This document shows positions 36,313 through 47,271 of a DNA stretch of 64,000 bases, in pieces. Source of the DNA: Gamsiella multidivaricata (lineage: Eukaryota; Mortierellomycota; Mortierellomycetes; Mortierellales; Mortierellaceae); assembly GCF_025024155.1 (NCBI RefSeq), contig NW_026251712.1, forward strand, positions 707,727-771,726, written 5' to 3'. Position 1 is the stretch's first letter. The number at the start of each line of letters is the position of its first letter. The position numbers were made by a program, and so were the translations under genes. The notes under the pieces are model-generated. The model saw nothing but the letters and a program-made list of their open reading frames with translations, was not told where the DNA came from and made no database searches.

Positions 36313-39300
36313 ATGAAGTTTGGACAGCACCTTGCCCAGTCCATTCAGCCGGAATGGTCCTTCAACTATATCTCGTACGACGAGCTGAAGAACGTCGTCA
36401 AGTCACGAACCGCCACACAGCTCTGGACAGAGACCGATGAGGGCTATTTCGTGGAGCTGCTCGAGCGTGAGCTGGAGAAGGTCTACAGCTTCCAGAATGT
36501 CAAGATCGGAGAGATCCAGCGCAAGCTGTCGTACTACAATACCCAGGCCCAGGACTTCAAGAAGAACGGAGCCCAAGAAGAGACCTGGCGGGCACTCGAG
36601 ATCGAGCTCTACCGCCTTGTGGCCGAAGTCGATGTTATGGCCAAGTACACCCGTCTTAACTACACTGGCTTCCTCAAGATCGTCAAGAAGCACGATGTAA
36701 GTAATGGATCATAAACAGACCTAGACAGCGGGTTGGTCAGATATTAGTGTTATTATTATCGCACACCGCGCGGGCTCTGTTCCTTTTTTCATTTTCTGCC
36801 GCGGGCCCTGGCTATTTGTACCGTCCACTCCAAAGCATTGAGAGCAATCTTGCCACGACAATGTCCCATCACACGACAAAAAAAAGGGGGACGATTGAGG
36901 GCCAGCCCACATCATCATGACTTAAAGGCAAATATGCCCCGGCTGCTCACACCTTACACACACCCTGTGCACAGTTATTGTCAAAAGGAACTGGACGGTG
37001 CATTGGAACTAGAGTGTTTGCAGATCGATAGACTGCAGTCGTTGATATCGTCTCATGTGGATGCGTATGCATCAATGGCACTAGTCGCATGTCTGGGCTG
37101 AACTAGATTGAACTGAACTGAATCTACCGTTGGCTGGCGATCGGCATAACAGGAATCCCATCCATCCTAACCTCCGTTAGCATTGTTTGACGGTGTTTCT
37201 CAGCCCAGCAGCGATACTGCGATTGCGCTAAACTTTCATCCTCCATTACCAATATCATCAAGGAGAGCTTGTATCTGTATCACTCTTAAACGTATTCTCA
37301 TCATCTCTAACTCTCATGTGCTATTTCTCCCATAGAAACAAACTGGATGGATGCTCAAGTCCATCTTCCATGTCCGCCTCAACACCAAGCCGTTTCACAA
37401 GGAGAACTATGATGCGGTCATTGTGCGCCTGTCGGCAATTTACCACATTGTCACCGCCAGAGGTCAAAAGTTGAAGGGCGACAATCAGTTCTCCAACTGG
37501 GACTCGAGCGCGTTCGTGCGTGATACGACCAAGTACTGGGTTCACCCCGACAACATCACGGAGGTCAAGCTGGTGATCATGAAGCACCTGCCCGTGCTGG
37601 TCTTCAACACCAAGAAGGAGTATGAGGAAAACGACTCGGCCATCTCCTCCGTTTATGTCGACAACGAGAGTTTCGAGTGTTATCAGGGGCGTCTCGAGAA
37701 GACTGACATGGCCCAGGCTATCCGCATTCGGTAAGTCTTCAGCAAAATGTCAAATACATCCCCGGTTCTCGGTTATTTGGTGTGAGTTTGTGCGAAAAAT
37801 AGAAAAGGCCCGCTGCTCCTTTCATCTGGGCGGAGGCTATCTATTTTTACACACAAACAATAGCCCATGTAACCCTATTTTTTTTTTGCGCCTGTACCTG
37901 TATCTCGCCCCTTGTTTTCGCCCCTTTCCCCCTTTTTTGTTTGTCTCCCTGAATCCAATTTCCCATTTTGTGCCAGAGGGGTGGTCGCGTGAGGTTACGC
38001 CACCATTACCATTGCCATGCTTCCAATATTCTGCTATCACGTGCGCGTGCTCACCATCTTATCCATCTTGTAAACTCGACAATAGTTGGTATGGACCGAC
38101 CCCCACCGACAATGGCCAGTGCTTCCTGGAGAGGAAGGTCCATCGCGAGAAGTGGACTGGCGAGCAGAGTGTCAAGGAGCGCTTCCCTATCAAGACAAAG
38201 TACATCAACCCATACCTCACCGGAGACTACACCATGGACGTCAAGTTCGCAAAGCTCCGTGCCCGTGGCCAAAAGTCTGTCAAGGATGTCGAACTGATGC
38301 AGAAGCTCGCCAACGAGGTTCAGACGAGCATCGTCGGCAAGTCGATGCGTCCCACTATTCGCGCCTTCTACCGCCGCACTGCCTTCCAGCTCCATAACGA
38401 TGCCCGTGTGCGCATCTCTCTTGATACAGAGCTGGCCCTTATTCGTGAGGACGACTTTGGCGGCAGGGCCCGTGCTGGCACTAACTGGAAGCGTGACGAC
38501 ATTGGCATTGACTGGCCCTTCAAGCAGCTCCCTGCCGAGGATATCACCCGTTTCCCCTACGCTGTCCTGGAGGTCAAGCTACAGACTCACCATGGCCAGG
38601 AGCCTCCAGCCTGGATTGTCGAGTTGATCAACTCTCATTTGGTCGAGTCCTGCCCCCGCTTCTCCAAGTATATTCACGGTGTTGCCACCCTTTTGGAGGA
38701 CAAGATTCAGATCCTTCCCTTCTGGCTGCCTCAGATGGATCAGGATATCCGCAAGCCTCCCAATACTGACTTTGGCTTGACTACCTTCTTGCCCAACGCC
38801 TGGCCTGTGGGAACACCCCAGATCGGATTGCGCCCACCACTTGCGCCCCGTCCTATGATCGAGGGTAGCTCGGAGATCACGATAAAGGGCGCCAAGTCGC
38901 TCTCAGAGTTCGAGCCCAAGAAGCCCAAGACAATGGACAAGGCCACGTACCAGCAAAAGATGGCGGAGAAGGCTGCTGCGAACCGTCGTCCCGGCAACAC
39001 CGAAAACAACTTTTACAACCAGCCTATGGTCATGGCGGGCTCGAAGACAAGCGTGACGGGCTCGCATCCTCTTGTAGACAATGGATCGACGGTCTCGAAC
39101 CAGGCGCTCATGGCTCCACCAGCTCGTCCATGGATCGACCGCATCAACAACAACAGAGATTCGAGACTTTCGGTGGGTTCTGAATCGTTCTTGACAGAGA
39201 AGAACCATGCGACCGCCCAAGGCGGTGGTAATAACAACAACGATAACAATAACGAGGACGGTCTTTTGCGCAAGAAATCGACCATCCGCCGCAAGCGCTT

Positions 39301-39919
39301 TGGATTCAGGGAGAAGCGTTCTTCGACTGTGCCCAAGCGTGCCTCTGCGCCCGTCAGGATGGAGCCCAAGGTCTTCTTTGCCAATGAGCGTACTTTCCTG
39401 AATTGGCTGCAGTTCTCTGTCCTTCTTGGATCGGTAAGTCCTTTGAGAGACACAATGGCATCTTGTCGTTACAGGGGATAAAAAAAATAGACAGTGCCAG
39501 ATCGGTTTTCCTAACATACAGACTTATCTATTATCTCCTTACAGATCTCGTTGACGCTGCTCAACTTCGGTAACTACATGACTCGTGTATGCGGTGCCGT
39601 ATTGACAGTCATTACGCTGTTGGCGATGTTGTACGCACTCGGAATTTTCCATGTTCGTCTGTCGAACATTTTGTCGACCAAGCCCAACCGCCAGTTCCAC
39701 GACCGCTGGGGACCCACGGTTCTGTGCGTGTTCTTGTTCGGTGCTTACTTCCTGAACTTCTACGGTACGTCTCGTTAATATCTGTTGCATTTTCCGTGTT
39801 ATACACGAGTGCATCGATCGTGAGAACCTTTGACCTAATCATTTTTTCATTTTATTTTTTATTCAATAGTAAAATTCATTAGCGCCTCCAAGACCACCGA
39901 CACGACAGGATCTTCATAA
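36313..39919 (+). CDS. VTC4: Vacuolar transporter chaperone 4-like, polyphosphate polymerase (SPX-VTC-DUF202)
   Basis: The catalytic subunit of the VTC complex, which makes polyphosphate from ATP and moves it into the vacuole. Exons 36313-36696, 37336-37730, 38086-39433, 39545-39764 and 39870-39919 join in phase to 798 aa. The N-terminal SPX domain (MKFGQHL...PEW, KKHDKQT) senses inositol pyrophosphates. The tunnel-shaped catalytic domain keeps [44 protein letters not shown] and KFSKYIHG, so it looks active (VTC4-type rather than VTC2/3-type). A Ser/Asn/Lys-rich linker (about residues 560-690) precedes the C-terminal three-helix VTC1-like domain ([11 protein letters not shown]...). The first intron is 639 nt; intron 2 contains CACGTG (about 38039). 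It lies 3.6 kb from a VTC1-like gene. Confidence 0.94.
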
Positions 39920-40565
39920 GTCCTGGGCGGAAGTTTGTGTTTTTGTTACCTACTCTGATCGTATCATCATTCCCTTCATCATTATCATCATCACCATAAT
40001 ACCAGAGGAGATGGGAAGCCATGGATAATTTCTTTTTCACTACCAAAATATCCCCTCGACAGCATTCATTGCCTTCCTCACGCCAATTCTGTAGACGCGT
40101 TTCATTTCTTGCTACTGTTTTCTAGTCCTTTTTTTTCTCTTCTATTCTCTTTTTGTGCTGTAAGCCGCAAATATATGGAAATTTGTCCCAATTGTCCCCC
40201 CTCCCTCTGCTGAAATGGTGGACCGCAAGGAACGAAGCTTATGTTATTGTTGCCCGGGCAGCTCAGCGCTCTATAACAGTATTGCAAATATGATGCCGCG
40301 CAGAACAGTCAAATGGATCGAAACCTGGCTATTTGCAGCTTTACTCAAGAGAGTTCCTTGAGGGAAAAGTGCATGCTTGCCGAAGGTCATGAACTGATGA
40401 GAAATTTGAGGCTAGGATGATACTCGGGCGACAGGTTCTTTTTTTCAGAGTCTGGTGGCCGCGATGGCTGACGACGCTGTGCCGCAAGTCCATGCGTCCC
40501 AGATATCGACGACGTTACAACAGTAACGGTCAGCCCTTTTACCGCGCTTGCGAACAAAGTTTGCG
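39920..40565. other. Spacer between VTC4 and OYE relic
   Basis: Contains the VTC4 3' region. No open frame with recognisable protein; the region 40480-40565 may be further decayed OYE sequence but similarity is not clear. Confidence 0.35.
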
Positions 40566-40845
40566 TCGCGTTCAACCTCGAGCGCGATACTATGTTCCCA
40601 TCTCCCGCATCGCTCGTTGGTCATGATATTTCATGTTAAGATCATCTCGAAGTCCATGTATCGTACAGGTTGATGGGGCCGTTGAGATGTTCCTTACCGA
40701 TTTGGCTATCTGCTCAAGGTTTTCGCTCAGGATGGCCTCTACAGACCCGATTCTTGATCACTTTTGCAAGAGAAGGGCAGCCTAAGCGGTTGCCTCACGT
40801 GAATCTCTTCCTTGACGGGGAGGATTCCTATTCCATATCGAGAGG
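40566..40845 (-). pseudogene. Relic of a second Old Yellow Enzyme gene (first-exon part)
   Basis: This stretch aligns by eye, same orientation, with exon 1 of the intact flavin oxidoreductase (about 42362-42640). Shared runs include ATCTCCCGCATCG (40600 and 42396 regions), ATTCGCTCA/TTTTCGCTCAGG and AGAAGGGCA followed by AGCGGTTG/GAGCGGCTG. Translated on the minus strand, LAKVIKNRV.CR corresponds to SGKVVKNRFCK in the intact copy; the frame then breaks, and later bits (AILSENLEQIAK) match only after a one-base shift. It sits just 165 bp past the intact gene's stop, so it is best explained as the remains of a tandem duplicate. Confidence 0.7.
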
Positions 40846-41009
40846 GCGATGAACAGCAGAGTAGCAGAGCACTAGATATGGTTTTTATTAAGTTGCATCA
40901 AGAGAGGAGAGGGGTGACGAACCAGAGCAGGACCAAGAAAAAAGGTATTCAGCACCAACGTATTTAACGATCGAATCGAGATAACCCTCTACTTCGTTTT
41001 TTTACTTGT

Positions 41010-42670
41010 TCATGAAAAGAGGTGCTTGATCCTCTGAATCCCAACCTTTGCATAATCCATCGCATAACCAACATGCTCAGCACTGAAGAGCATCTTTGAT
41101 AAGGACCACAGCGGCTGCTTCTTAAACGCCATCCTCCGGATGTTACCGCCACACACAAAGACATCGTCAAAGAACCCGCCAGGTGTCTTTGGTAATTTGA
41201 TCGCTCCCGTCACAGCACCAGACATGATCAAGTTTGGTAGATCAGGTTCTGTGCAGATAGTGCGGCCCAAGCCAACCATGTCGATATGGGCCTTCCCGCT
41301 GTCGGCGGTCGTCTTCAATGATTCTGCCATGGCCGAGGCGCTGACGAATCCGCCCGTGAGGATCACCTTCGTGGTCGTGAGGGCGCTGGAGATACGTTCT
41401 GCAAACACTGCGAAATGTGCCTCGCGCTTTCGGGTCCTTTCCGTAGCACCAGATGCAGCGGAGGTCTTGTCATCTCCTGTTGCTTTTCCATCCATCAATC
41501 CTGCAGCAAAGCTCTCGTAGCTCCCCCCAGAGATCTCGATGAAATCGACTCCCAAATCCTGGAGCATGATCGAGACCTGAACAGCTTCCTCCAGATCGCG
41601 GTCGATCCTATCAGAGCCTTTTCCTTCGACGGACGAGGGGGTTGCGGTCGAAGCAGTAACGGTTTCGGAAGAGCTACGCCTTCGCCCAAAATCGACACTA
41701 TTGAGTTTCACACCGATGGAGAATTCCTTGGGCGTTGTTGCTTTGATCCCTTGGATGATCTCGGATAAGAACCTGGCACGGTTTTCGAGACTACCGCCAT
41801 AGTCGTCTGTACGTTCGTTCGTCCGTGGGTTGAGGAACTGGCTAATGAGGTAGCCGTGTGCAGCATGGAGTTCGATGCCATCGAATCCTGCTTTGTGAAG
41901 AACGACTGAGGTCTTAACGTAGGATTGCACCAGACCCTGAACTTCTGCGGTCGTGAGAGCTCGCGGAGGGTCTATTGAGTGGGATGAGAAGGGCGAACGG
42001 TGAGTTTGGCGCTCTCGACTCTGTGTGATTAACATACAGTATGCGCTCAAAGTATTGGCTCGGTCGCTTACTAAATGTCATGAGCGGGTGGAAATTCGCC
42101 ATGGGAACGGCGCTTGGAGCAACAGGCTCCTTTGTGAGATGAGCATGGGTCTGTCGACCAGGATGGCTAACTTGGGCATAAAGAGCCGCACCTGTGAGAA
42201 GAAGGGAAAAAAAACAACCGTCAGCACAAAGTGAATAGTGCGCATCTCGCCCCGTTCCCTCCCCCAACGGATTTCATATTGCCCTTTCCCGCTAGATCCT
42301 TCTCTTAACTTAACTTACCCTCAGACTGAACCGCCTCAGCCCATGCCTTAAGTCGTCCCAGGTCTCGTTCATCCTCAACAGCGACATTGTGTTCCATCTC
42401 CCGCATCGTCCTATCGACCATCACGTTTCCTGTCAGGATAAGTCCTGAACCGCCCTTGGCCCAGGCACTGTAGACGTTGACGAGCCGGTCCATGTGTTGT
42501 TTGTCGATCTGCCCATCTGAGCGAGCAAGGGATTCGCTCAATGCAGCTTTGCAGAATCGGTTCTTGACCACCTTTCCGGAGAAGGGCAAAGTGAGCGGCT
42601 GGCTGAGGAGTGCTCGTTCCTCCTTCGAGAGTGTCTCGGTTCCGAATCGTTTTGCGGCACAGGAAGGCAT
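41010..42670 (-). CDS. NADH:flavin oxidoreductase / Old Yellow Enzyme family
   Basis: An FMN-dependent ene-reductase-type TIM barrel protein using NAD(P)H. Exons 42670-42319, 42191-42072 and 41971-41010 join in phase to 477 aa. Family blocks: KNRFCKAALSE near the N-terminus, GLILTGNVMVD, YAQVSHPGRQT, FDGIELHAAHGYLISQFLNP, RTDDYGGSLENRARFL, FIEISGG, and GLGRTICTEPDLP. The HAAHGYLISQF segment carries the substrate-binding His pair. A Ser/Thr/Glu-rich insertion (about 41600-41690) interrupts the barrel after VKLNSVDFG. Start MPSCAAK is the first ATG; the frame upstream begins with a non-ATG codon. It lies between the two VTC genes, with a decayed duplicate downstream. Confidence 0.93.
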
Positions 42671-43540
42671 GCTGAGAGACAACTAATGGAATGAGTCAGC
42701 TGGGTAGAGAGGTGAAAGGAGTCTCTGGTGCTGGATGAGACGGAAGGGAGGAGGAGTTAAAGAAAGAACCGAGTGCTTCGCTCACTATATATGTTCAGGT
42801 GCCAAAGATAAGGTTGCCACTACAACCAGACCGATTGGTGAGCAGCAATCAAGAAAATTCGTCGCTGCTATAAAAGAGTCGGTCCGGCGATCACCTTGAG
42901 GGACACAAGCCGAACGGTGAGGTATCCACGTTATCCAAGCATGTCACGATGAAGTATCAATCCAACTAGTTCTTGGCTAACCTTGTTGATGGCAGCTCTT
43001 TAGCAAACGCCATTGTCGGGCTCCATCCCTGGACAAGCTTTGATCTATTGGACCGATCACTGTAAACCTAATGCGGTATATCGCCGCTCATCTTAAAATC
43101 GCGTACCAAGGGTAACCAACATGCGCTGCTGGGCATTTTCGCCTGCCGCCGATCTCTTGTGGAACATCCGACGCGTACGCCTTGCCGGAAAAAATAGAAG
43201 AGAGAAGAGAAGAGAAGAAAAGCACGCACGCACACACGCACACACGCAAAGATCGAGGATATTAAAAAATCCTGGCCGAGTACATGGCCTTGGGACGTGA
43301 TTCAACTGCAATGATGCCCAATTTCATTTTTAAGAGATACTGCTATATGCCGCTACAGAGATCGATTACTTGTGTTTCAAGAAATCCTTGTTTGTCTTAA
43401 AGTCGCCTGTGTAGACAACTAATATCAACAAAAACATATTGTGAAATAAATAAATAAAAGTCAATTGCTCGTCGTTCATCTGCCATGCTTGCTACACAAT
43501 ATCTTCCTTCCCCCCTTCCCCTCTCCATGCGTTCCAATCT
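42671..43540. other. Spacer between OYE and VTC1-like genes
   Basis: Contains the OYE promoter, a purine-rich and ACGC/ACAC simple repeat at about 43195-43250, and the VTC1-like 3' region. No gene seen. Confidence 0.45.
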
Positions 43541-44527
43541 TCATTGCCAACTTATACTCCTACCTATTGCGTTGAATGCAAATGTCATCATTAAAATGAT
43601 GGTCAAGATGGTTGGCGCAAAGCGGTCATAGTAATTGACATCGTCCCGGCGCATATTCAGCCATTCCATCCGGACATGAAACGTTGTCGTCGTGTAGATC
43701 AATGTCATTAGACAGGTCATCAAAAGAGCCAATCCAATGTACGGTGTAATATTGTTCTTGCCAAACGAGAGCAGGGTCATGGCCAGACTGCCCATCAACA
43801 TCGCTGCCTTGATCCAGTGGATCATCGTACGCTCGTTGCTGAACTTAGCCTTCTTGTTTCCAACCGAATCTGCCTTGCGATGGCGCTCGACACCATCAGG
43901 ACGGAAACGAAACTTGCGGGGGAAGGAAGGCCAGAAGTTACGCTTCTTCTTCGTCATCTGCTGCGATAGCGAGGGCCGAGCCGATGAATTGATTGATGCC
44001 AGGTCATTGGCGCTGTCTTGTTCTCGATGACGCATGGTGGAAGGAGTGAATGGGCGACTTTTTGTGTTGTGGAGCTCAACGGCTTTGAAGTGCTCGATGT
44101 CGTGCGAATCTATCGTGCTGCTCTGGAGGCGACTTCTGTTGGAGTAAGAGGAATTGATCAGCTTATGTCTGTCCGAAACAGAGCCTTGGTAGACTTGACT
44201 CGATAATGGATTCAACGTAGCACTCGACGATGCTGCAGAGGGGAGGTTCCAAGGGTAAGGCTGTTGTTCTATGACGCGGTATGGGTTCGGTCGTGTTGCT
44301 AAGGTTATTCTTTGTATTCCCGCAATGTTCGGTTCAGACGAAGACGACGAAAGTGGGGGCGTCTGATAAGCCCAGTTGGCTGTTGAAGGATTGTTTGAGA
44401 AAGGAGAGTGAGCGATGGACAGATGGCTCGAGTCCACGGCGTCGTACGACTGAACGTATGGCACAGCTTTGATCTGGTTCTCGCTCTGCTGATGCTGCAG
44501 CTGCAATCGAGGTTGTCTTTGCGACAT
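43541..44527 (-). CDS. VTC1: VTC1-like (DUF202) vacuolar transporter chaperone subunit with long N-terminal extension
   Basis: An integral vacuolar/ER membrane subunit of the VTC polyphosphate complex. A single open frame of 328 aa. The last ~100 residues are the VTC1 domain: FSNERTMIHWIKAAMLMGSL, then three hydrophobic spans with the conserved Arg-containing loop TTFHVRMEWLNMRR and a final FAPTILTIILMMTFAFNA. Yeast Vtc1 is about 130 aa; here a ~220-residue Ser/Gln/Asn/Pro-rich extension precedes a basic KKKRNFW...RKFRFRP stretch. The same fold ends the VTC4 protein encoded 3.6 kb away. ATG 44527 is the first Met and the frame is intronless, though a hidden upstream exon cannot be excluded. 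Confidence 0.85.
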   Translation of the reverse strand: MSQRQPRLQLQHQQSENQIKAVPYVQSYDAVDSSHLSIAHSPFSNNPSTANWAYQTPPLSSSSSEPNIAGIQRITLATRPNPYRVIEQQPYPWNLPSAASSSATLNPLSSQVYQGSVSDRHKLINSSYSNRSRLQSSTIDSHDIEHFKAVELHNTKSRPFTPSTMRHREQDSANDLASINSSARPSLSQQMTKKKRNFWPSFPRKFRFRPDGVERHRKADSVGNKKAKFSNERTMIHWIKAAMLMGSLAMTLLSFGKNNITPYIGLALLMTCLMTLIYTTTTFHVRMEWLNMRRDDVNYYDRFAPTILTIILMMTFAFNAIGRSISWQ

Positions 44528-45726
44528 AAGAGAAAGGGAGGAGAGATAGGCTTGAGGTCTGGGAAAGAAATTATAACGATCAGCTTAACGGAGAGTACAT
44601 GCATGCTATTTTGGTATATAATATGTGAGAGACGGAGAATGCTGCCTGCCAAAGGACTGGGGATGCTTTTTTGGGATGGAATCGGGGATTGTACTTTATA
44701 ATGGATAGGCTAAGGCAGTGAGATCCATCGCTCGCCTGTTTGTGAACGGGAGCTGTTTAAGATGGAAGGGTTGCGGCGACGGAGGTCGAGGACGAGTCAG
44801 TTTTGGGGGGACAACACAGTGATATAGGCAGTACTGGACGAACCTCAGAAGGAAGCTATCGGGCACTACAAGTCCTCGCTGTCTGCAGGAGAACGGAAAT
44901 AAAGGGAGGATATTGAAGGAAGCAGGAAGGGGTCGGCAGCTGTACGAGAGGAAGAAGGAGGAGGAGGCGAGAGAGACCAGGTTAAAGAGTGAGAGAGTGT
45001 GTGCGAGACGGATGTGGTGGAGGTGATAAAAAAAGAACGGACTCAGGGACGAGGGCGGAAGAGTGGGCTAGGGGACGATAGCAATTGGAGAGTCTCGTCT
45101 GGCGGTCCACACCACCCAGGTTTTCCATCTTTGGTTCGCTTGTGTTCACGAGAGCCCTGCTGTTCTGCATTTTATTTTAAATATACTTCAATATACTTCC
45201 TCATGTCGTGTGCCTGAATTTACTATTTTTATTCCTGCTTGGCTACTCTTCTCTCTGGCTGTTGCAGTGCGGCGGGATGTGGGGGCTGTTGCCATGGAGA
45301 AAGACGTAAGACAGATCTGTTTTACGTCAAAGGCTGCTGGAGCTTGCCAAGGCACGATAATGACCGCAGGAATGAGACACAAATGGTGCATGGGGTCAAA
45401 AGATAGCGCTATGGTGTTTGCAGGGCACGGCAAGGCGGCGCAATGGATTCAAATCAAACGCCGTTTGATGGGATAAGTTCCTTTGCGGCGACATGCAATA
45501 TGGCATAATTGCCCTCGGCACTCCTTCTGCTCTGTAGGAAGAGCGAATCATGGCCGAAATTGGTCCGAGCATTGCAAGATAATATCTCTGATTCCTGCAC
45601 GCGCTGGATTTGAAAGCGTGTTTGCCGTGCTCCTTAATGGCCCACGGCGCTCAAACTGTGTGCAAAATAAAGTACAGTCTTCTTCTGCAGCCAGCGTGTT
45701 TTCCTCCTCTACAATTCTTATCCAAA
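44528..45726. other. Divergent spacer between VTC1-like gene and RPS17
   Basis: About 1.2 kb holds both promoters. Purine-rich sequence (44930-45010) forms the CT-rich side for the minus gene. Short open frames here (for example 45210-45476) have no recognisable content. Confidence 0.45.
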
Positions 45727-46974
45727 ATGGTTAGTCACATGCTGCCATCCCTTGTCTCAGACATCCAAGCACGATGGATACAACGGAGTCGGACAACATG
45801 CATCCATCGCACTCGACAATCAATCCAGTCTGGAATCAGAGACCCTCACTATTGGCGTCATCTCATCCATGCTGAACTCACGCAAAACCAGAATTCGTCA
45901 GTTTGAGCGGCATTTTACCCAAACGGATTGGATTACATACAAAGGATCATACAGATTCAACACGCAGGGAGATGATGATTAAAAGAAAGCGAGGATGAGA
46001 GTTTTAGACGGCTTGTACTCGACACTTTCAATAGAACAGGGAAGGCAGCATGGTTGGCAGCCACGGGATCAGAACATCCAATCTTCATCCAGCACTATAT
46101 CGATCAGCCTGCGCTTTCTTTGGCCCCAAAAAACCTGCTGCTTATCAAAAGTCTGGACACTAACTCCCCCCCCCCCAATATCCTTGTTTTCTTGCATTCT
46201 CTAGGGTCGCGTTAGGTAAATATCATACGGACAGAGTGGAACAGAACATTCGTGGACCTCGCAGGAGAAGAGGATCAGCCCAGGAATCAGCAACCTTCGA
46301 CTGACAATATATTCTTTCTATTTCTTCTCACCCTTCAACAACTCTCAGAACTAAGACTGTCAAGAGGGCCTCCAAGGTTCTCATCGAGAAGTACTATCCT
46401 CGCTTGACTCTGGACTTCCAGACCAACAAGAAGATTGCTTCCGAGGTCGCCATCATCCCCTCCAAGCGTCTCCGCAACAAGATTGCTGGTTTCACCACCC
46501 ACTTGATGAAGCGTATCCAACGCGGCCCCGTCCGTGGTATCTCCTTCAAGCTTCAGGAGGAGGAGAGAGAGCGCAAGGACAACTACATCCCCGAGGTCTC
46601 TGCCTTGGATACCTCTGCTATTGAGATTGACACTGAGACCCAGGTATGAAACCTCTGTAGTTTCCTTGCTTAGCTTGTTTTGGTTCAGCGAGATCACTAG
46701 CTGTGCAAGGGTTGCGATGTGTCTTATGGGGATAATTGGAACCTGGATGATACCTAGCTCGGACAGCCGACAATGATTTCTCCTGATGACAACTGTAGCA
46801 AATGGCTCCCTCAGCAGCAGCACAGACTGATCACGTCTTTTATCTTTTCAATTTCAATAGAACTTGCTCAAGTCCTTGAACTTCGAGGATTTGGCTGGTG
46901 TCACCGCCATTGAGGTCAAGCAGGCTCCTATCGAGACCCGCAAGCCCCGTGGCCCCCGTCCCGACCGCGCTTAA
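45727..46974 (+). CDS. RPS17: 40S ribosomal protein S17 (eS17)
   Basis: Small-subunit ribosomal protein. Four coding exons: 45727-45729 (ATG only), 46205-46215 (11 nt), 46349-46643 and 46861-46974. They read [15 protein letters not shown] and give 140 aa, the family size. Internal blocks [27 protein letters not shown] and [20 protein letters not shown] are diagnostic. The first intron (475 nt) starts GTTAGT straight after the ATG and ends with branch site CACTAAC (about 46158) and a pyrimidine tract before TAG. The 11-nt exon GGTCGCGTTAG supplies Gly-Arg-Val and two bases of Arg, and is followed by GTAAAT. The join is compelling because it exactly restores the universal N-terminus. An open stretch of 76 codons inside intron 1 has no ATG. 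Confidence 0.95.
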
Positions 46975-47271
46975 AGAAATAAAACGCAACATCTTTCTGT
47001 TGATATTTCTTTTTGAAAACTTCAAACTGCTTTTGCTCATCATTATTGTATGAACACTTGTTGAATCGAATCAATATAAATGAGAAATATGAGGGCAAAG
47101 ATGCATGGACTAGAGATGCTGCTGCTTGCTCAACGATAAGGGGAAAGGACATCTTTCGGTGATGCGGATAAAATTCGTACGTGCGTGATAGCAGTATGCC
47201 GTATCAGAGCCAAGATAATTATCGGTGAAAAGCTTTTTTTTATTTTTTTTTTATTTTATGCGATGGGTTTA

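Noticed and set aside
46783..46830. Possible C/D snoRNA in RPS17 intron 3 (TGATGA ... CTGA, about 40 bases apart)
   Set aside because: No terminal stem pairs around the boxes and no C'/D' pair is evident; the boxes can occur by chance.
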